Assembly (NCBI RefSeq): GCF_026283925.1
Contig: NZ_JAPDPF010000012.1
Span: 1-64,000 of the forward strand
Direction of reading: 5' to 3'
Length of the DNA stretch: 64,000 nucleotides
From: Dyella halodurans
GTDB taxonomy: Bacteria; Pseudomonadota; Gammaproteobacteria; Xanthomonadales; Rhodanobacteraceae
The position numbers were made by a program, and so were the translations under genes. Positions 51,705 to 60,322 of this stretch are shown here, in pieces; the stretch's first letter is position 1, and every line of letters starts with the position of its first letter. Under the pieces are notes generated by a model, which was given only the letters and a program-made list of their open reading frames with translations, was not told where the DNA came from and searched no databases.

Positions 51705-52436
51705 TCACTGCACCGGCACGTCATAAATCGTGTCCGTCGCGGGTCCCGGCGTGAGCGTGTAGTGCCACCATTCCATCGGGTAGTTGCGGAAGCCTTCACG
51801 CTCCATGGCGTCGCGGAGCAGGGCGCGGTTGGTGCGTTGGGCGGGTGTCGCCAGCGGCGAATCGGTGTTTGCCAACGGGCCGAAGAAATCAAAGCCCGTG
51901 CCCATGTCCAGTGGCGCGCAATGTGCATCGCTGGCATCGCATTGGAGCAGGGTCAGGTCCGCGGTAGCGCCACGGCTATGCCCCGATACGGGCGCGATGT
52001 AGTCACCGAGCAGTTGGCTCTTGTCCAGATCGGGGTAATGCGCGGCCTTGGTTCGCTGGTCGGCTAGGTCCGACGCCCAGCGTACAAAATGCTTTACCGC
52101 GCGTGCCGGTCGGTAGCAGTCGAATAACTGCAGGCGAAGATGGCGTGGGCGCAAGTCGTGTTCGACGCGGGCGAGTGCTTCGGCCGCGGGTCTCAGCAGG
52201 AAGCATTTTGGTGCGAGATAGCCATCCACCGGCGCACCAACGAAGTTGTCGCTGCCGGCGTACTTGATGTCCTCGGCGATGTCCGGCACCAGTTGCCGAA
52301 TATCGACCAGGCCTGCCTGAGCGGTGGTGGTGGCGGTCGACAGCGCCGGCGTTGAGTCCGCCGCCGCATGGTTGGCCAGCAGCAAGCCGGCCAAGGCCAG
52401 CGCGAAGACACCGACCGGGACACCGAACACGTTCAT
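51705..52436 (-). CDS. ddpX: D-alanyl-D-alanine dipeptidase, DdpX/VanX family (M15D)
   Basis: 243 residues with a signal peptide (FALALAGLLLANHAAAD). The zinc site is complete: SGHSRGATADL gives His153 and Asp160, and MEWWHYTL gives catalytic Glu222 and His225. The Arg of the family is probably in FDCYRPARAVKHFV. The enzyme splits D-Ala-D-Ala released from peptidoglycan; in an exported form it more likely recycles or scavenges than confers vancomycin resistance. Start 52436 has GAGGAG 6 nt upstream. It lies divergent from an NlpC/P60 gene. Confidence 0.93.
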   Translation of the reverse strand: MNVFGVPVGVFALALAGLLLANHAAADSTPALSTATTTAQAGLVDIRQLVPDIAEDIKYAGSDNFVGAPVDGYLAPKCFLLRPAAEALARVEHDLRPRHLRLQLFDCYRPARAVKHFVRWASDLADQRTKAAHYPDLDKSQLLGDYIAPVSGHSRGATADLTLLQCDASDAHCAPLDMGTGFDFFGPLANTDSPLATPAQRTNRALLRDAMEREGFRNYPMEWWHYTLTPGPATDTIYDVPVQ

Positions 52437-52607
52437 GCCGTCTCCTCTTGCCGTGGTGTGGGGCATCGTACAGGCTCGGCGCGCAGGTGGTTCATGTGCA
52501 CGCCGCGCAGCGGGCATGGAGCAGCATCAGGCGCCGTGAGGCGATATCCTCGCCGCGGGGCTCGACGCTTTGCGACGCCCGCATTGGCTTCGACGTAAAG
52601 GATCAGC

Positions 52608-54014
52608 ATGCGATTGTTCCCTGCCGCAGCACTGCTATTCGCCGTCTCCCTGGTTGCCGTACCCGTGCACGCGTCCCATGGAGGCGGGCAGGGGCAGGTG
52701 CCACCTTCTGGCGTTATCGGCGTGGACAACGAAGCCATGCTCACGCCCGAATTCTGGATTCAACAGCTGGCCCAGCCTGATCGGGTGCTGCTCGGCGCGG
52801 ACGCCATCTCGGCGCAGAATCTTCGGCTGTTCCAGCTCGATCCGTCCATGCGCGATCTTCGGAGCCTGCCGACGCTGCTGGTGCAGGAGCAAGTGCTGGC
52901 CTGGATCAAGAACATCTCCGTGCTGCCGAAGCAGCCGCTTTACGACGCGAAAGGCGAACGAGTACCCGCGGATACGCTCCAGCAGATCACCGATCGGCTC
53001 GCGCTCGACAACGTGCCGATGGAGCAATCCACCCGCTATGGCCTGGTGCTGCGTCGCGCCGCCTTGCGCAGTTTCCCGACCGACTTGCGCGTGTTCACCT
53101 CGGCGGACGACAGCGATATCGATCGCTTTCAGGAGACGGCTGAGTTCCCCGGCACGCCGGTGGTGATTGCGCATGCAAGCCGCGATGGCCAATGGTTGTT
53201 CGTGCTTAGTCCGCGTTATGCCGCATGGACACGCAAGGACAACGTCGCCGAGGGTTCGGCCGAACAGGTCTTCGGCTATGCGCAAAGGCAGCCGCGGCGC
53301 GTGGTGACGGGTCCGCGGGTGGAGACGGTTTACTCGCCCGAACAGCCGGATCTGTCGCAACTGCAGCTGGATATGGGCGCTGGCGTACCCATGCTGGCCG
53401 ACCATCCCGCCGACCAGCCCGTCAATGGCGAATCGCCTTATACCTCGCATGTGATCGAACTGCCGATACGCACGGCAGCCGGCACGCTCGGCTTCTCGCC
53501 GGCGTTGATCCAACGGCAGGCGGATACCGCCGCCGATCACTTGCCGCTCACCGAAGCGAATATTCTGCGCCAGGCGTTCAAGTTCCTGGGCGAGCGCTAT
53601 GGTTGGGGGCATGCCTACGACGGGCGCGATTGCAGCGGTTTCGTGGCGGACGTTTATCGCAGCATGGGCGTGCAGATGCCGCGCGATACCAGCAGGCAGG
53701 CGGTCAGTCCGGCGTTGGCGCATCAGGTGTTCACCAGCAAGGACCGCCACGATGCCCGCATGCAGGCAGTCGACGCCTTGCAGGTGGGCGACCTGGTCTA
53801 CATACCGGGTCACGTGATGATGGTGATTGGCCGGCGTGGGGGAGAGCCGTACGTCATCCACGACACCACCGGCATCAGCTATCGCGATGACAGCGGGGCG
53901 CTGCGCGAGGTCAAGCTCAATGCGGTGTCGGTGACGCCCCTGCTGCCCTTGATGCTCGACAGCAAGCACTCGTATGTGGACAGCATGACCGGCATCGTGC
54001 GTGTCCGACCCTGA
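52608..54014 (+). CDS. Secreted SH3-domain NlpC/P60 peptidoglycan endopeptidase
   Basis: 468 residues with a signal peptide (LLFAVSLVAVPVHA). The N-terminal two-thirds include SH3-like modules (RRAALRSFPTDLRVF, GTPVVIAHASRDGQWLFVLS); the C-terminal NlpC/P60 domain has Cys342 in YDGRDCSGFVADVYRSMG and His402 in YIPGHVMMVIGRRG, with a third polar residue expected in VIHDTTG. It should cut gamma-D-Glu-diamino acid bonds in peptide stems. Together with the neighbouring D-Ala-D-Ala dipeptidase and L,D-transpeptidase it forms a peptidoglycan cluster. The next gene starts within or just beyond its stop. Confidence 0.9.
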   Translation: MRLFPAAALLFAVSLVAVPVHASHGGGQGQVPPSGVIGVDNEAMLTPEFWIQQLAQPDRVLLGADAISAQNLRLFQLDPSMRDLRSLPTLLVQEQVLAWIKNISVLPKQPLYDAKGERVPADTLQQITDRLALDNVPMEQSTRYGLVLRRAALRSFPTDLRVFTSADDSDIDRFQETAEFPGTPVVIAHASRDGQWLFVLSPRYAAWTRKDNVAEGSAEQVFGYAQRQPRRVVTGPRVETVYSPEQPDLSQLQLDMGAGVPMLADHPADQPVNGESPYTSHVIELPIRTAAGTLGFSPALIQRQADTAADHLPLTEANILRQAFKFLGERYGWGHAYDGRDCSGFVADVYRSMGVQMPRDTSRQAVSPALAHQVFTSKDRHDARMQAVDALQVGDLVYIPGHVMMVIGRRGGEPYVIHDTTGISYRDDSGALREVKLNAVSVTPLLPLMLDSKHSYVDSMTGIVRVRP

Positions 54015-54093
54015 TCCACCGGGGTCTACCCATCCCGGACGCATTGAGGCAGGCTGGGCGCACCGGTTCCGATCCTTGCTGACGCGACTTCGC

Positions 54094-54888
54094 ATGCCAC
54101 CCATCCATCGTCGTTCCGGGTACCGCCGAGTCCTGGCTTGCGGCATCGCCCTCGTGGCCCTCGTCGCGAGCGCCATCGCCCTGGCTGGCGAGGGCGCGAC
54201 GGGCTGGCGCGATTCGCGCCAGCTGGTGCTGGTGGTGATTCCCGACTGGAACACCGATCACGGCGTGCTGCGCGCGTACCAACGCACAGGCGATACCTGG
54301 CATCAGGTCGCCGGCGCGCAAGCTGTAACCATCGGGCACGCGGGTGCTGCCTGGGGTCTGGGCCTCAACGCAGCACAGGCAGAGGGCCCGCAGAAACAGG
54401 AAGGCGATGGCCGCAGCGCCGCTGGCGTGTATCGCATTGGCGAGGCGTTCGGCTACGCGTCGAAGACGGATACCCAACTGCCATATCGTGCACTGCAGGT
54501 ATCCGACTACTGCATGGATGTGAGCGGTTCGCCTTACTACAACCGCATCGTCGATACGCGCCAGGTGGGCGAGCAGGCGGTGGCCGGTTCCAGCGAGCCG
54601 ATGCGACGCGACCTGCATCTCCATGGCGACCAGCTCTACAAGGTCGGCTTCGTCATCGAGCACAACGCCCAAGGGCGCGAAAAGGCAGGCAGCTGCATCT
54701 TTGCCCATGTATGGAAATCGCCCACGGACGCCACCGCCGGTTGCACCGCCATGCCGGAACCGGTGATGCGCCAGCTGCTGGCGTGGCTCAAGCCGGAGGA
54801 TCACCCGGTCTTCGTGCTTTTGCCGCAAACCGAGTACGCCCGTTTGCAGTTGCCCTGGCACTTGCCTGAAGTGGGGCAGCAGCCCTGA
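54094..54888 (+). CDS. L,D-transpeptidase (YkuD) family protein
   Basis: 264 residues as called. Signal/anchor CGIALVALVASAIALAG, then an Ldt-like domain: GRSAAGVYRIGEAFGYASK and the catalytic end CIFAHVWKSPTDATAGCTAM, with probable His205 and nucleophile Cys217. This is the short YkuD group where HxxxxxxS/TxGC is loosened. It would cross-link peptidoglycan or attach lipoproteins to it, by family. The frame opens at a GTG (54001) overlapping the previous stop; I choose the ATG at 54094 because it begins the signal region, though neither has a clear ribosome site. Confidence 0.82.
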   Translation: MPPIHRRSGYRRVLACGIALVALVASAIALAGEGATGWRDSRQLVLVVIPDWNTDHGVLRAYQRTGDTWHQVAGAQAVTIGHAGAAWGLGLNAAQAEGPQKQEGDGRSAAGVYRIGEAFGYASKTDTQLPYRALQVSDYCMDVSGSPYYNRIVDTRQVGEQAVAGSSEPMRRDLHLHGDQLYKVGFVIEHNAQGREKAGSCIFAHVWKSPTDATAGCTAMPEPVMRQLLAWLKPEDHPVFVLLPQTEYARLQLPWHLPEVGQQP

Positions 54889-55046
54889 GCGCGTGCCGAA
54901 GCCGCTATTTGCTGCACTGCGGCGCCAGTTTGAGCACAATGCACCTTCTGCCACCGCGTAGCCGCGGCCGGGCGTTCTCCATCGGGCGGCAATAGCGCCT
55001 CGTTTCGTGCTCAATTGTTGCCTTTAATCAATAAGTTGGCCTCTCT

Positions 55047-55643
55047 ATGCTGCTGATGATCGACAACTACGACAGCTTCACCTTCAACCTCGTGCAATAC
55101 CTGGGCGAGCTGGGACAGGAGGTGAACGTGGTGCGCAACGACGCGCTGGACGTGGCTGGCATCCGCGCGCTGCGACCCACCCACATCATGATCTCGCCGG
55201 GACCAGGTACGCCGGACGATTCGGGCGTGTCGTTGGACGTGCTGCGTGAACTGGCCGGGGAAATCCCGGTGTTCGGCGTATGCCTGGGGCACCAGGCGAT
55301 TGGCCAGGTCTTCGGTGGCAAGGTGATTCGCGCCAAGCAGATCATGCATGGCAAGACCTCGCCGGTACGCCATCGCGGCAAGGGCGTGTTTGCCGGCTTG
55401 CCCGATCCGTTCGAGGCCACGCGCTATCACTCGCTGGTGGTGGAGCAGGACTCGCTGCCCGATTGCCTTGAAGTCACCGCGTGGACGGAAAATCCGGATG
55501 GATCGATCGACGAAATCATGGGGCTGCGCCACAAGACCTTGAACGTCGAGGGCGTGCAGTTCCATCCGGAGTCGATCCTGACCCAGCACGGCCATGACCT
55601 GCTGCGCAATTTCCTCGGCCTGCCGCTGCGGCTGGCTGCATGA
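55047..55643 (+). CDS. trpG: Anthranilate synthase component II (glutamine amidotransferase)
   Basis: 198 residues. Class I glutamine amidotransferase giving ammonia to TrpE. The catalytic triad is Cys79 ([16 protein letters not shown]) with His173 and Glu175 (VQFHPESIL); the N-terminus [20 protein letters not shown] is diagnostic. It is the first gene of trpGDC. The ribosome site is weak. It may also serve as PabA, giving 4-aminobenzoate for folate, as in many bacteria with a single copy. Confidence 0.96.
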   Translation: MLLMIDNYDSFTFNLVQYLGELGQEVNVVRNDALDVAGIRALRPTHIMISPGPGTPDDSGVSLDVLRELAGEIPVFGVCLGHQAIGQVFGGKVIRAKQIMHGKTSPVRHRGKGVFAGLPDPFEATRYHSLVVEQDSLPDCLEVTAWTENPDGSIDEIMGLRHKTLNVEGVQFHPESILTQHGHDLLRNFLGLPLRLAA

Positions 55644-56716
55644 ACGACGTGTCCGGCATCCCGCCAGTCGGCCGCCGCGTGACGATTACGCCGCAGGAGG
55701 CGCTGCAGCGCACGATCGAGCATCGCGAGATCTTCCATGACGAGATGATCGAGCTGATGCGGCAGATCATGCGCGGAGAAGTGAGCCCGCTGATGACCGC
55801 AGCGATCATCACCGGCCTGCGCGTGAAGAAGGAAACCGTGGGCGAGATCACCGGCGCGGCGCGCGTGATGCGTGAGCTTTCCGCCAAGGTCGAGCTGCCG
55901 CCGCATGAACATTTCATCGACATCGTCGGTACCGGCGGTGACGGTGCGTCCAGCTTCAATATTTCCACCGCGTCGATGTTCGTGGCCGCGGCAGCGGGCG
56001 CGCGCATCGCCAAGCATGGCGGTCGCAGCGTGTCGTCCAAGTCGGGCAGCGCCGATGTGCTCGAGGCGCTGGGCGCGGCGATCGACCTGCCGCCGGCGCA
56101 GGTGGCGCAATGCATGCATGAAACCGGCATCGGCTTCATGTTCGCACCCAATCATCATCCCGCGATGAAGGTGGTGGCGCCGGTGCGCAAGGAAATGGGC
56201 GTGCGCACGCTGTTCAATATCCTTGGGCCGCTGACCAATCCGGCGGGTGCGCCCAACATTCTCATGGGCGTGTTCCATCCCGACCTGGTGGGCATCCAGG
56301 TGCGCGTCCTGCAGGCGCTCGGCGCGAAACATGCACTGGTTGTATGGGGACGCGACGGCATGGACGAGATCTCGCTGGGCGCAGCGACCCTGGTGGGCGA
56401 GCTGCGCGACGGCGAAGTGCGTGAATATGAGGTGGAGCCGGAGGATTTCGGCCTGGCCATGGCGTCCAGCCGCAACCTGCGGGTGGAGAATGCGCAGGAA
56501 TCGCGCGCTATGCTGCTGGAGGCTTTGGATGGTCGCGGCGGCGTGCCACACGACATCGTTTGTCTCAATGCGGGTGCGGCGCTCTACGCAGCCAATGTGG
56601 TGGATTCGATCGCCGCCGGCATCGAGCTGGCGCGCGCAACCATCGCCAGCGGCGCAGCTCGTGCGAAAATGGACGCCTTCGTGGCTGCGACACGGCGTCT
56701 TGCCGATCAGCACTGA
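55640..56716 (+). CDS. trpD: Anthranilate phosphoribosyltransferase
   Basis: 358 residues. It joins anthranilate to PRPP. Signatures: [20 protein letters not shown] (PRPP loop), [35 protein letters not shown] and [15 protein letters not shown]. The ATG overlaps the stop of trpG by 4 nt (ATGA), so translation is coupled. trpC follows after a 45-nt gap. Confidence 0.97.
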   Translation: MNDVSGIPPVGRRVTITPQEALQRTIEHREIFHDEMIELMRQIMRGEVSPLMTAAIITGLRVKKETVGEITGAARVMRELSAKVELPPHEHFIDIVGTGGDGASSFNISTASMFVAAAAGARIAKHGGRSVSSKSGSADVLEALGAAIDLPPAQVAQCMHETGIGFMFAPNHHPAMKVVAPVRKEMGVRTLFNILGPLTNPAGAPNILMGVFHPDLVGIQVRVLQALGAKHALVVWGRDGMDEISLGAATLVGELRDGEVREYEVEPEDFGLAMASSRNLRVENAQESRAMLLEALDGRGGVPHDIVCLNAGAALYAANVVDSIAAGIELARATIASGAARAKMDAFVAATRRLADQH

Positions 56717-56761
56717 CGCTCTTGCCACGTTTTTCACGCAATGACCGATTACGCTGCCGAC

Positions 56762-57556
56762 ATGACCGACATCCTCCAACGCATTTTGACCCGCAAGACC
56801 GAAGAGGTCGCCGAACGCAGCGCCAGGCTCCCCTTGATCGAGCTTTCCGCGCGCGTGGGGGATCTTCCGGACACGCGTGGTTTTGCCGCGGCGATCGAGG
56901 CCAAGATCGACGCTGGCCTGCCGGCCGTGATCGCCGAAGTGAAGCGCGCGAGTCCGAGCAAGGGCGTGATCCGCCCCGATTTCGATCCCGCCGCCATTGC
57001 ACGCAGCTACGAAGCGGGAGGTGCAGCCTGTCTTTCGGTGCTGACCGATCGCGACTTTTTCCACGGTTGCGAGGATTTCCTGCAGCAGGCGCGTGCAGCC
57101 TGTTCGCTGCCGGTGCTGCGCAAGGACTTCGTGATCGATCCGTATCAGGTGTATGAGGCGCGCGTGATCGGCGCCGACTGCATCCTGCTGATCGTCGCCG
57201 CGCTCAGCGATGGCGCCCTGCTGGAGCTGTCGATGCTCGCGGCCGAACTCGACATGGACGTGTTGTGCGAAGTGCACGATGCCGAAGAGCTGGAGCGAGC
57301 GCTGGCCTTGCCGGTGCCGCTGATCGGCGTCAACAACCGCAACCTGCGTACCTTCCACACCTCGCTCGAGACCTCACTGGAGCTGCAGCAGCTGATGGAA
57401 TACGACCGCATCCTGGTCAGCGAGTCGGGTATTCATACATCCGACGACGTGGCCCTGCTGCGTGATGCTGGCGTCAACGCGTTCCTGGTCGGCGAGGCGT
57501 TCATGCGTGCGGACGATCCTGGCAGCGAGCTCAAGCGCCTGTTCGACGGCAAGTAA
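56762..57556 (+). CDS. trpC: Indole-3-glycerol-phosphate synthase
   Basis: 264 residues from the second of two in-frame ATG codons. It closes the indole ring of CdRP. TIM-barrel signatures: [80 protein letters not shown] and [13 protein letters not shown]. Related proteins begin MTDIL, which fits 56762 rather than 56741; neither has a strong ribosome site. No PRAI (TrpF) fusion, so trpF must be elsewhere, as in many xanthomonads. Confidence 0.96.
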   Translation: MTDILQRILTRKTEEVAERSARLPLIELSARVGDLPDTRGFAAAIEAKIDAGLPAVIAEVKRASPSKGVIRPDFDPAAIARSYEAGGAACLSVLTDRDFFHGCEDFLQQARAACSLPVLRKDFVIDPYQVYEARVIGADCILLIVAALSDGALLELSMLAAELDMDVLCEVHDAEELERALALPVPLIGVNNRNLRTFHTSLETSLELQQLMEYDRILVSESGIHTSDDVALLRDAGVNAFLVGEAFMRADDPGSELKRLFDGK

Positions 57557-57559
57557 GTG

Positions 57560-58261
57560 ATGGCGACAGTAGAAAAAGAGTTGATGCCGGATGCTGCGGA
57601 GGTGGCCGCGACCGCAGCGCGTACGGTGCTGTTCGACTTCGATGGCGTACTGATTCACGGCGACGCGTTTTCCCTGCTCATGCGTGAGTGCTACGAGCGC
57701 TCCTTGCTGCGCAAGCTGGCCGGCGTGCTGGCCTTGCCGTGGATCGCCCTGGTGCTGCCGTTTTCGCGCAAGCAGGCGGCGCGTACGCTGGTCCATGTGG
57801 CCTTGCTGGGCTTGAACGAGCGGCGCTACCAGGCGGTGGCGCAAGCGTTCGCTGCCAGCCTGGTGCGGCGTCCGCGCCAGTTCAGTCGCGATGGCTTGCT
57901 GGCCTTGCGTCGTCATCAGGCGGAGGGCGACCGCGTCATCGTGGTGACGGGGTGTGAGCAGGTGTTGGTCAGCCATATCCTCGATCAGCTCGGGCTGGGC
58001 GGCATCGAAGTGCTGGCTTCGCAACTGCGGCCCGGCATCCTGGGCATGCGCGTGCGGCTGCACAACCTGGGGCAGCGCAAGCTCGTCCGGCTGGGCGAGC
58101 TTGGCGTGAAGGAGTGGCATGTGGCCTACAGCGATTCGCTGGTGGACGTGCCGATGCTCAAGCCGGCCGGCGAGGCGGTGCTGGTCAATGGCACGCCGAA
58201 GCTGTGCAAGAAGATGGAAAAGGCGCTGGGGCGCACCATCACCCGGGTGGAGTGGTTCTAG
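57560..58261 (+). CDS. HAD-IB family hydrolase, PgpC/SerB-like
   Basis: 233 residues. HAD motifs: I, VLFDFDGVLIHGDAF (nucleophile Asp and acid Asp); II, VIVVTGCEQVLV; III, the Lys region QRKLVRLGELG; IV, YSDSLVDVPML. The helical cap between I and II (LLRKLAGVLALPWIALVL) is long and hydrophobic as in phosphatidylglycerophosphatase C, so a lipid-phosphate substrate is possible. The ATG is 3 nt after the trpC stop, so it is read with the trp genes, but no tryptophan role is known. Confidence 0.82.
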   Translation: MATVEKELMPDAAEVAATAARTVLFDFDGVLIHGDAFSLLMRECYERSLLRKLAGVLALPWIALVLPFSRKQAARTLVHVALLGLNERRYQAVAQAFAASLVRRPRQFSRDGLLALRRHQAEGDRVIVVTGCEQVLVSHILDQLGLGGIEVLASQLRPGILGMRVRLHNLGQRKLVRLGELGVKEWHVAYSDSLVDVPMLKPAGEAVLVNGTPKLCKKMEKALGRTITRVEWF

Positions 58262-58295
58262 GGCCTGACGTCCGGCAGGGTTGCGTGATGGATTC

Positions 58296-58329
58296 CTGGC
58301 AATTACGTTAGTGCTAACGCAATTGCCAG
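58296..58329. promoter_or_regulatory. 34-bp palindrome, probable operator of the MarR-GNAT gene
   Basis: CTGGCAATTACGTTAG and CTAACGCAATTGCCAG are inverted around TG, with one mismatched pair (A58305/C58320). It ends one base before the first possible start codon. A weak -35/-10 set (TTGCGT 58281-58286, TACGTT 58304-58309, 17 nt apart) would put the -10 inside it, so a bound MarR dimer would block its own transcription. Confidence 0.75.
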
Positions 58330-59349
58330 ATGGGTCCTTTGATGTACCTCGCATCGCTCGGTGAACTGGCCCTGGGCAGTCGGCTCAAGGCGCTCAGCGA
58401 CCATTTCTACGCGGCGGCTGACGAGGTCTATCGCAGCTGCGGGGCACCCATCGAGTCACGCTGGTTCCCGGTGCTGCGCTACCTGTGGGAGCACGATGCG
58501 ACCACGGTCAGTGAGGTGGCCACGGCCATCGGCCAGACCCATTCCGCCGTGAGCCAGCTCGCGGACAAGCTGGTGCGCGCCGGCCTGGTGAAGCGGCGCA
58601 AGGACGCACGGGACGGCCGCCGCAGTTTGCTGGTGCTGACGGACAAGGGGCGTGGCGCGCTGACCTCGCTTGGCCCGGTGTGGGTCGCGATCAGGCGCGG
58701 GGCGATGGCTTCGCTGGGTCAGGACGGCTTGACCTTGCTGGCCGCTCTCGATGCCTGCGAAAAGGCTTTGCAGGAGCGCCCGCTGGTGGCGTCCATACTG
58801 GCCGAGCATGCCGCGCTCGGCGCAGCCGAGCTGGAGATCATTTCGTACGAGCCGGCTTTGAAGGAACACTTCTACCGCCTCAACGCAGCATGGCTGGAGC
58901 GGTATTTCCGTCTGGAAGATATCGATCGCGTCGTGCTCGGCGACCCCGGGCGCTACGTGCTGAAGCCCGGCGGCGCCATCTTCTTCGCCCGCCTGGGCGG
59001 CGAAATCATCGGAACCTGCGCGCTGTTGCACGAATCGCCCGGTGTCTATGAGCTGTCGAAGATGGGCGTGGACGAGGCATTCCGCGGCCTGGGCGCCGGG
59101 CGTCGCCTGCTCGACGCGGCGATTGCCGAATTTCAGCGGCGCCAGGGCAGGGAGCTGTTCCTGGAGTCCAACAGCCGCCTGAAGACGGCGTTGCGCATGT
59201 ACGAGCAGGCGGGCTTTGTCATGCAGCCGTCGGTGCGGCCCGGCTCGCATTACGAGCGGGCCGACGTCTACATGGTCTACGAAGAGAACTCCCGGAGGCC
59301 GCACCCGCTGGGGCAGGGTGCGGCGAAACGAACCCGGCGTACCGGTTAG
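58330..59349 (+). CDS. MarR-type regulator fused to GNAT acetyltransferase
   Basis: 339 residues. N-terminal winged-helix MarR domain (to about 150; HTH in ATTVSEVATAIGQTHSAVSQ, wing KRRKDARDGRRSLLVLTDKG) joined to a C-terminal GNAT domain (about 170-320) with YELSKMGVDEAFRGLGAGRR as acetyl-CoA motif and LFLESNSRLKTALRMYEQAG. Such fusions are known in many proteobacteria, but targets and acetyl acceptors are mostly unknown. The start may be 58330 or the ATG at 58342; neither has a strong ribosome site. Its stop overlaps the convergent clp stop by 4 nt. Confidence 0.9.
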   Translation: MGPLMYLASLGELALGSRLKALSDHFYAAADEVYRSCGAPIESRWFPVLRYLWEHDATTVSEVATAIGQTHSAVSQLADKLVRAGLVKRRKDARDGRRSLLVLTDKGRGALTSLGPVWVAIRRGAMASLGQDGLTLLAALDACEKALQERPLVASILAEHAALGAAELEIISYEPALKEHFYRLNAAWLERYFRLEDIDRVVLGDPGRYVLKPGGAIFFARLGGEIIGTCALLHESPGVYELSKMGVDEAFRGLGAGRRLLDAAIAEFQRRQGRELFLESNSRLKTALRMYEQAGFVMQPSVRPGSHYERADVYMVYEENSRRPHPLGQGAAKRTRRTG

Positions 59350-60041
59350 CGGGTGCCGCGCACCACGATGGTCTTGCCGGCCACGTCGATCATGCCCTGC
59401 TCCTCCAGCTGCTTGAGCACGCGGCCGACCATTTCGCGGGAGCAGCCCACGATGCGGCTCACTTCCTGGCGCGAGATGCGGATCTGCGTGCCTTCCGGAT
59501 GGGTCATGGCGTCCGGCTCCTGGCACAGGTCCAGCAGGGTCCGGGAAATGCGGTTGGTGACGTCCATGAACGCCATGCGGCTGACCTGGCGCGAGGTGCG
59601 CAGCAGGCGGTTGGTGAGCTGGGAGCCGATCGCGAACAGGATCTTCGGGCACTCCTCGCGCAGCGGACCTTCCATCAGCTGGAACAGGCGTTCGTAGCTG
59701 ATTTCGGCCATCTCGCAGGCGGTGCGGGTGCGCACCATCGACTCGCGCTGCGCCTGTTCCACGAACAGGCCCATTTCGCCGATGAACTGGCCACGGCTGA
59801 GGTAGGCGAGGATCAGTTCCCGGCCCTGCTCGTCCTCGGTGCATACGGCGAGGGAGCCGTCGATGATGTAGTACAGCGTGTTGGCCGGATCGCCCGGGCG
59901 GATGATGGCCGTCTTGCCCGGGTAACGGCGCCGGTGGCAAAGGGCCAGAAAACGCTCCATGGATGCCGGGTCCGGTGCAAAATTGGCTGGCGCCTGAGAA
60001 CGTTCAAAAGCTTGTTGTAGCTGATATTTGAGTTGCGCCAC
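59346..60041 (-). CDS. clp: Clp, CRP/FNR-family global regulator
   Basis: 231 residues. The N-terminal cyclic-nucleotide-binding domain has RRRYPGKTAIIRPGDPANTL and FIGEMGLFVEQAQRESMVRT; the C-terminal HTH is ISRQEVSRIVGCSREMVGRV. It closely resembles Xanthomonas Clp, which binds c-di-GMP rather than cAMP and is released from DNA by it. The Glu in GEMGLF corresponds to the c-di-GMP contact. The GTG start has GGGA upstream. Divergent from speD, as in Xanthomonas, a strong synteny mark. Confidence 0.93.
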   Translation of the reverse strand: MAQLKYQLQQAFERSQAPANFAPDPASMERFLALCHRRRYPGKTAIIRPGDPANTLYYIIDGSLAVCTEDEQGRELILAYLSRGQFIGEMGLFVEQAQRESMVRTRTACEMAEISYERLFQLMEGPLREECPKILFAIGSQLTNRLLRTSRQVSRMAFMDVTNRISRTLLDLCQEPDAMTHPEGTQIRISRQEVSRIVGCSREMVGRVLKQLEEQGMIDVAGKTIVVRGTR

Positions 60042-60195
60042 GATGTGTCCCGTAGATTAAGGTCCGAGGCCCGCAAGCGGCCCCCGTGTGTCCAATCCAT
60101 CCCCCCTCCGGGCATTATGGCAAACTAACAAGACCTGCCGAAGGTTCAGTTTTTCTTTTTTTTGCCGCATACTTCACGGTCTTTCGGACGCGATC

Positions 60196-60274
60196 CCCTT
60201 GTCGCGCTCCGGTCACAAGGGTCGTGGAAGCTTCAGGCTTTCACGTCGAATTATCCAGCGGGGACCCTTGTCGC
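60196..60274. promoter_or_regulatory. Repeated CCCTTGTCGC boxes in the clp-speD intergenic region
   Basis: CCCTTGTCGC occurs at 60196-60205 and 60265-60274 as a direct repeat. The first also forms a 7-bp inverted repeat CCCTTGT...ACAAGGG (60196-60202, 60215-60221). The inner pattern TGTCG-N8-TCACA resembles CRP-type half sites but with 8 rather than 6 spacer bases. This could be a regulator site for the divergent pair; assignment is open. Confidence 0.35.
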
Positions 60275-60322
60275 TAACCCGCCTCTGCTGCTGGCCGTAC
60301 GTCCCGGTCATGGAGAGCCGTT

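Noticed and set aside
51705-52436. Vancomycin-resistance gene (vanX)
   Set aside because: The enzyme family fits, but it is exported and vanA, vanH, vanR/S are absent; peptidoglycan turnover is the better reading.
52635-54254. 539-codon open frame antisense to the NlpC/P60 gene
   Set aside because: Catalytic motifs on the plus strand prove the NlpC/P60 frame; the antisense product is low in hydrophobic core pattern.
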